Assembly: GCF_016583575.1 (NCBI RefSeq)
Contig: NZ_NRRG01000002.1
Coordinates: 1-64,000 of the forward strand
Origin: Thiocystis violacea
Lineage (GTDB): Bacteria > Pseudomonadota > Gammaproteobacteria > Chromatiales > Chromatiaceae
Direction of reading: 5' to 3'
Length of the DNA: 64,000 bases
Part shown: one piece after another, positions 60,293-64,000 of the stretch
Numbering within the stretch: the first letter of the stretch is position 1
How the letters are laid out: the number at the start of each line of letters is the position of its first letter
The notes under the pieces: generated by a model
The model's input: only the letters and a program-made list of their open reading frames with translations
Told to the model about the DNA's origin: nothing
Databases searched by the model: none
Program-made: the position numbers and the translations under genes

Positions 60293-61630
60293 ATGGACGT
60301 AACGATTTTTGGCACGGGCTACGTCGGCCTGGTTACCGGGGCCTGTCTCGCGGAGGTTGGCAACAACGTTCTCTGCATCGACATAGATCCAAGGAAGATC
60401 GAGCTACTCAACAATGGCGGGATCCCAATCCACGAGCCCGGCCTGGACGAGCTGGTCCAGGCCAACCGCGCGGCGGGCCGGCTGAGCTTTTCAACCGACG
60501 CCGAGGCCGGCGTCAGGCACGGCCTGTTTCAGTTCATCGCCGTGGGCACCCCACCCGACGAGGACGGGTCCGCCGACCTCCAGTATGTGATCGCGGTCGC
60601 GCGCACCATCGCGGAACACATGGACTCCTATCGCATCCTGGTCGACAAGTCGACGGTGCCCGTGGGCACGGCCGACAAGGTGGCGGACAAGGTGCGCGAG
60701 ACGCTGCAAGGCCGTGGACAGGCGGTGGAATTCGATGTCGTCTCCAATCCCGAGTTCCTCAAGGAAGGGGCCGCGATCGAGGACTTCATGCGCCCGGACC
60801 GCATCATCGTGGGCACCGACAACCCCAGAACGGCAGAGCTGTTGCGGGCGCTTTACGCCCCCTTCAACCGCAGCCATGACCGCCTCATGCTGATGGATGT
60901 GCGCTCGGCCGAGCTGACCAAATATGCCGCCAACGCCATGCTGGCGACCAAGATCAGCTTCATGAACGAGTTGTCCAACATCGCCGAGGCCGTGGGCGCC
61001 GACATCGAGAAGGTCCGTGTCGGCATCGGCTCGGATCCGCGCATCGGCTATCAGTTCATCTACCCTGGCTGCGGCTATGGCGGCTCCTGCTTCCCCAAGG
61101 ATGTCCGGGCACTGGAACATACGGCACGCGACCTGGGTTACGAGGCCCAACTCCTGCAAGCGGTCGAAGCGGTGAATTTCCGCCAAAAGGACGTGCTCTT
61201 CACCAAGATCGAGGACTATTTCGGCGGGGAACTGGCGGGCAAAACCATCGCGATCTGGGGGCTCTCCTTCAAGCCCAACACGGATGACATGCGCGAGGCT
61301 TCCAGTCGAGTGTTGATGGAGTCGCTATGGGCGGCCGGGGCCAGGGTACAGGCCTACGACCCGGTCGCGATGGAGGAAACCCAGCGGATCTACGGCGAAC
61401 GCCCCGATCTGATCCTGGCGCCAGAGGCCATGGCCGCGCTGGATGGAGCCGATGCCCTGGCGGTCCTGACCGAGTGGTCGCAATTCCGCAGCCCCAGCTT
61501 CGCCATCCTCAAGGCCAGGCTACGGGCCGCCGTCATTTTCGATGGCCGCAATATCCTCGACGGCCAGCTCGCCAAGGCGGCCGGCCTAACCTACATCTCC
61601 ATCGGCCGAGCCCCCCTGAGCCCCGATTGA
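60293..61630 (+). CDS. ugd: UDP-glucose 6-dehydrogenase
   Basis: A 445-residue NAD-dependent dehydrogenase that oxidises UDP-glucose to UDP-glucuronate for polysaccharide synthesis. The Rossmann start is [19 protein letters not shown] (5-23). The catalytic Cys266 is in [10 protein letters not shown], with Lys210 in [11 protein letters not shown]. The C-terminal nucleotide-binding half has [22 protein letters not shown]-ManNAc or GDP-mannose dehydrogenase is less likely given the overall pattern. No polysaccharide genes are adjacent in the window. Confidence 0.9.
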   Translation: MDVTIFGTGYVGLVTGACLAEVGNNVLCIDIDPRKIELLNNGGIPIHEPGLDELVQANRAAGRLSFSTDAEAGVRHGLFQFIAVGTPPDEDGSADLQYVIAVARTIAEHMDSYRILVDKSTVPVGTADKVADKVRETLQGRGQAVEFDVVSNPEFLKEGAAIEDFMRPDRIIVGTDNPRTAELLRALYAPFNRSHDRLMLMDVRSAELTKYAANAMLATKISFMNELSNIAEAVGADIEKVRVGIGSDPRIGYQFIYPGCGYGGSCFPKDVRALEHTARDLGYEAQLLQAVEAVNFRQKDVLFTKIEDYFGGELAGKTIAIWGLSFKPNTDDMREASSRVLMESLWAAGARVQAYDPVAMEETQRIYGERPDLILAPEAMAALDGADALAVLTEWSQFRSPSFAILKARLRAAVIFDGRNILDGQLAKAAGLTYISIGRAPLSPD

Positions 61631-61678
61631 AACCGGCACCCCGGCCGGGAGCGCGCTCGACGCCCCCGGCCGTCCCGG

Positions 61679-63160
61679 TCAGAAGCGCCGACTCCAGCCG
61701 AGGCTGATCTCGTACTGCTCCATGTAGAGGCTACCCGATTGGGTCTGGGTTAGGGTTGGACTGGTTCCGTCGAAGGTCGCCTCCGGCATGTAGGCGAAGG
61801 ACAGCGAGAACTCATCGGCCTTGGTCGCCTTGTAGGCCGCGCCCAGCGTCCAGTGCCAACGCACCGTCGCCGGGGAGAGGACATTGAAGAGACCCTGCCG
61901 ATCCGACTTCAGAAAATCGGTGTTATAGCTCACGCCCGCCAGCAGGCTCAGACGATCGTTGGCGTCATAGCTCAGCCCCAGCTTGAGGATATCCATGCTC
62001 TCCCAGCCGAATCCAACGCCGCTGTTACCGCCGAGACAGTAGGAAGGCTTTGGACCGCCCCCCTGACAGGCCGTGAGATCCGCGTCGTTGGAGTTCGCGA
62101 TCGAGTGGGTCTCGTCGTAGAAGATGTGCTGATAATCGAAGGCCAGCGTCAGATTCGGTTGAGCCCTATAAGACAGTCCCAGGTTGAACATCGCCGGGAT
62201 ATCGAAGGCGCCGCCGTCGGCGAACAGACCGGCGTAATCGTCGAATTTGGACATCCAGACCGTGGTTCTGTAGGAGGCACCCAAGGCAAGCTGGTCCGAG
62301 ACCTGCCCGTACCAACCGAACTGAAGACCCGCCCCGTAACTCAAGTCCACCCCATTGTTGGTCACCTTGTCCGGCCGCAACGACATCTGCTTGAACGGCT
62401 CCAGTCCGGTCGCCTCGAAACGCTGGATCGCGAACACCGGGGCGATGCCAACGGACTGGCTTCCACCACCGAGTTTGACGGTATAGGGAATCTGGATGAA
62501 AAGCTGTTCGAGATTGATTCCGGTCGGCGTCGTGGCGCTATAGATACCATTCGGGTTGCCGTTGACCGTTCCCGCCACCGCCTCCGTGACCGGCGCCGGC
62601 TGCCCCGAGGAAAAATCGAAGAAGGGGCCGAAGCTACCGTCCGGATAGGCCCCTACGCGCTGATTGGGGTAAACGGAGAAATTCTCGAAGGGTGCCCGAT
62701 CCTTGTAGCGCGTATTCATCCCTCCGTTACCGTAGACCGCGATACCGACGGTGCTGCGCTCATCGAGCTGCCGGTTGTAGCCAAAACTCGGAATCAGGAA
62801 CCAATCATCACTGCTGTCGTATTCACCCGGCGTAACGAAACCACCCGCCGGCATGGTGAAATTGCCATTGGGCGACTGGACCTGCTGCGTCGCGTAATCG
62901 TTGTTCGCCGAGTATCCACGCGGCGATGGGCTGAACAAGGAAACGCTCGCATCGAAGCTGTTGCCGACAAAGGCCATGCCCGCCGGATTCGTGGCCGTGA
63001 CCAGGGTATCCTGCGGCAAGGCCGTCGCGACACCCGCCATGGCCTTGGACCGGACACCCCAACCGTGGGCAAAGAAGCCATTGGTCGCGGAAGCCGTGAC
63101 CGGAATCGCACTCGATGTCGCCAACGCGACAACCAGCACACGCCTGATGCTTGAATTCAT
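61679..63160 (-). CDS. FadL/OmpP1/TodX-family outer-membrane transport protein
   Basis: A 493-residue beta-barrel. The signal peptide is about residues 1-25 (RRVLVVALATSSAIPVTASA). The mature start NGFFAHGWGVRSKAMAGVAT, followed by TNPAGMAFVG, is the hallmark of the hatch region of FadL. The protein ends with aromatic Phe (LGWSRRF), as expected for insertion by BAM. Family members import long-chain fatty acids or other hydrophobic compounds. The substrate here is unknown, and no fatty-acid degradation genes are adjacent. Confidence 0.92.
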   Translation of the reverse strand: MNSSIRRVLVVALATSSAIPVTASATNGFFAHGWGVRSKAMAGVATALPQDTLVTATNPAGMAFVGNSFDASVSLFSPSPRGYSANNDYATQQVQSPNGNFTMPAGGFVTPGEYDSSDDWFLIPSFGYNRQLDERSTVGIAVYGNGGMNTRYKDRAPFENFSVYPNQRVGAYPDGSFGPFFDFSSGQPAPVTEAVAGTVNGNPNGIYSATTPTGINLEQLFIQIPYTVKLGGGSQSVGIAPVFAIQRFEATGLEPFKQMSLRPDKVTNNGVDLSYGAGLQFGWYGQVSDQLALGASYRTTVWMSKFDDYAGLFADGGAFDIPAMFNLGLSYRAQPNLTLAFDYQHIFYDETHSIANSNDADLTACQGGGPKPSYCLGGNSGVGFGWESMDILKLGLSYDANDRLSLLAGVSYNTDFLKSDRQGLFNVLSPATVRWHWTLGAAYKATKADEFSLSFAYMPEATFDGTSPTLTQTQSGSLYMEQYEISLGWSRRF

Positions 63161-63707
63161 GATTGGAATGTCCCCCTGCGGGTTTTTATGGGCTTATCAG
63201 CTCTTGTAATCATCGATCCAATCACGCGAATCCCTGTTGGATATCGCGCGACAAGAGCCTCGGCGGAATCCTCGAATGGTACCCGTCCAGGGCCAGACCG
63301 AGACATTGAAACAACCGTGGCATCTTTGATGCGATGTTCGACCGAGGAAGACATATTGTCAAAATGAATTCATATCAACAAATTCATTACATTAGAAATT
63401 TATAAAATACCGATAAATGGGCGCGAATACCGGAACGAAGCGCCCGCCTTATTCGACCTTGGGCGTCATCGGTCCGACGGCGGCGCGCCAATAGACCCGA
63501 AACCTCTAGGCATCACCCCACAACGGCACGAGACCAGGGAATCGAGGACGAGTGGATAAGCGGCAGGCGGTCAGGCGGAAAACCGATCGCTCGCCCGTGG
63601 CACGCTCGCCCGAAAGCCGGAAGGCTATCGCCTAACGGGGCCGGAAGCGGCTGACGGCCTTTTCCGGATGATGTAAGACTTGGAGAGCCGAAGGCTCGTG
63701 GGAGGCG
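63161..63707. other. Intergenic region upstream of the FadL-family gene
   Basis: These 547 bases contain no supported gene. A markedly AT-rich stretch is at about 63357-63416, unlike the GC-rich surroundings. A consensus TTGACA reads on the - strand at 63357-63362, but the matching -10 (GAACAT) is poor. A short hairpin GAGCC-GAA-GGCTC lies near 63685-63697, past the pth stop, with no T-run. Confidence 0.5.
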
Positions 63708-64000
63708 CTAACGCTGGCTGTGCAGCTGATTCATGGCCGGCTGATAGCGGGAGACGACAAGATCGGGCAGAAGGCGCTCGGCGTCGTTCAGCGCATCACG
63801 GATGCGCCCGTCATCGTCGCGGGATGGACGCCCGAGGACATAGCCCGTCACCAGCGTTCGATCGCCTGGATGGGCGATGCCGATGCGCAGACGCCAGAAA
63901 TCGCGAGAGCCCAGAGCGGCGATGGTATCGCGCAGACCATTGTGACCGGCATGGCCACCACCCTGTTTCAGGCGAATCACCCCAACGGGCAGGTCGAGTT
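63708..64000 (-). CDS. pth: Peptidyl-tRNA hydrolase, C-terminal part (5' end outside window)
   Basis: The last 97 or so residues of Pth, which releases peptides from prematurely dropped peptidyl-tRNA. The frame is open to the window edge ([20 protein letters not shown]). [14 protein letters not shown] and [14 protein letters not shown] are family signatures. The gene continues beyond base 64000; the ATG/GTG at 63980 is internal. Confidence 0.93.
   Translation of the reverse strand, partial: LDLPVGVIRLKQGGGHAGHNGLRDTIAALGSRDFWRLRIGIAHPGDRTLVTGYVLGRPSRDDDGRIRDALNDAERLLPDLVVSRYQPAMNQLHSQR

Overview
This window looks like chromosome from a GC-rich gammaproteobacterium, most likely a purple sulfur bacterium of the Chromatiales/Chromatiaceae. 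That placement is inference. It rests on the GC-rich coding sequence, the gammaproteobacterial order of the ribosomal and RNA polymerase genes, a Tyr-Gly-Thr-tuf-Trp-secE block, a complete menaquinone branch, a phasin, and several chemoreceptors. Nothing in the window is specific to photosynthesis or sulfur oxidation.

Left third (1-27207), mostly + strand and a mix of accessory and housekeeping genes. It opens with the 3' end of one methyl-accepting chemotaxis protein (MCP), followed by a full MCP whose last 551 bases are nearly the same. Then come an Rpn/PD-(D/E)XK nuclease-like gene, an Aer-type PAS receptor, a phasin and two alpha/beta hydrolases. The menaquinone genes menF-menD-(cold-shock membrane protein)-menB-menA-menC follow. 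A class B penicillin-binding protein and a SEDS glycan polymerase form a cell-wall pair. After these lie an ABC1-family kinase, a decayed AAA ATPase/nuclease remnant, an AhpD-like protein, a DEAD-box helicase, a DUF533 protein and a SAM hydroxide adenosyltransferase. Several intergenic palindromic repeats and a 123-bp MITE-like element with perfect 9-bp target duplications lie here.

Middle and right (27288-60070), all on the - strand: one long translation/transcription supercluster. In transcription order it runs tRNA-Tyr, tRNA-Gly, tRNA-Thr, tufB, tRNA-Trp, secE, nusG, rplKAJL, rpoBC, rpsLG-fusA-tufA, then the S10, spc and alpha clusters (rpsJ to rplQ with secY, rpmJ and rpoA). It ends at an intrinsic terminator at 27237-27261. 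Two strong sigma-70 promoters are visible, one before tRNA-Tyr and one before rpsL. The str and S10 clusters are fused with only 4 bases between tufA and rpsJ. An L10 leader is recognisable before rplJ and is followed by a terminator-like hairpin. RpoC carries an insertion of about 105 residues that E. coli RpoC lacks.

Right edge (60293-64000): a UDP-glucose dehydrogenase (+), a FadL-family outer-membrane protein (-), and the 3' part of peptidyl-tRNA hydrolase (-).

No CRISPR array, prophage or obvious large new system is present. The best leads are the RpoC insertion, the L10 leader plus terminator, the hairpin at the very start of the str transcript, the MITE, the structured S14-S8 spacer, the non-canonical SEDS/PBP pair beside the men genes, and the cold-shock/zinc-ribbon membrane protein inside the men cluster. 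All lengths and alignments were worked out by eye; no database search was run.
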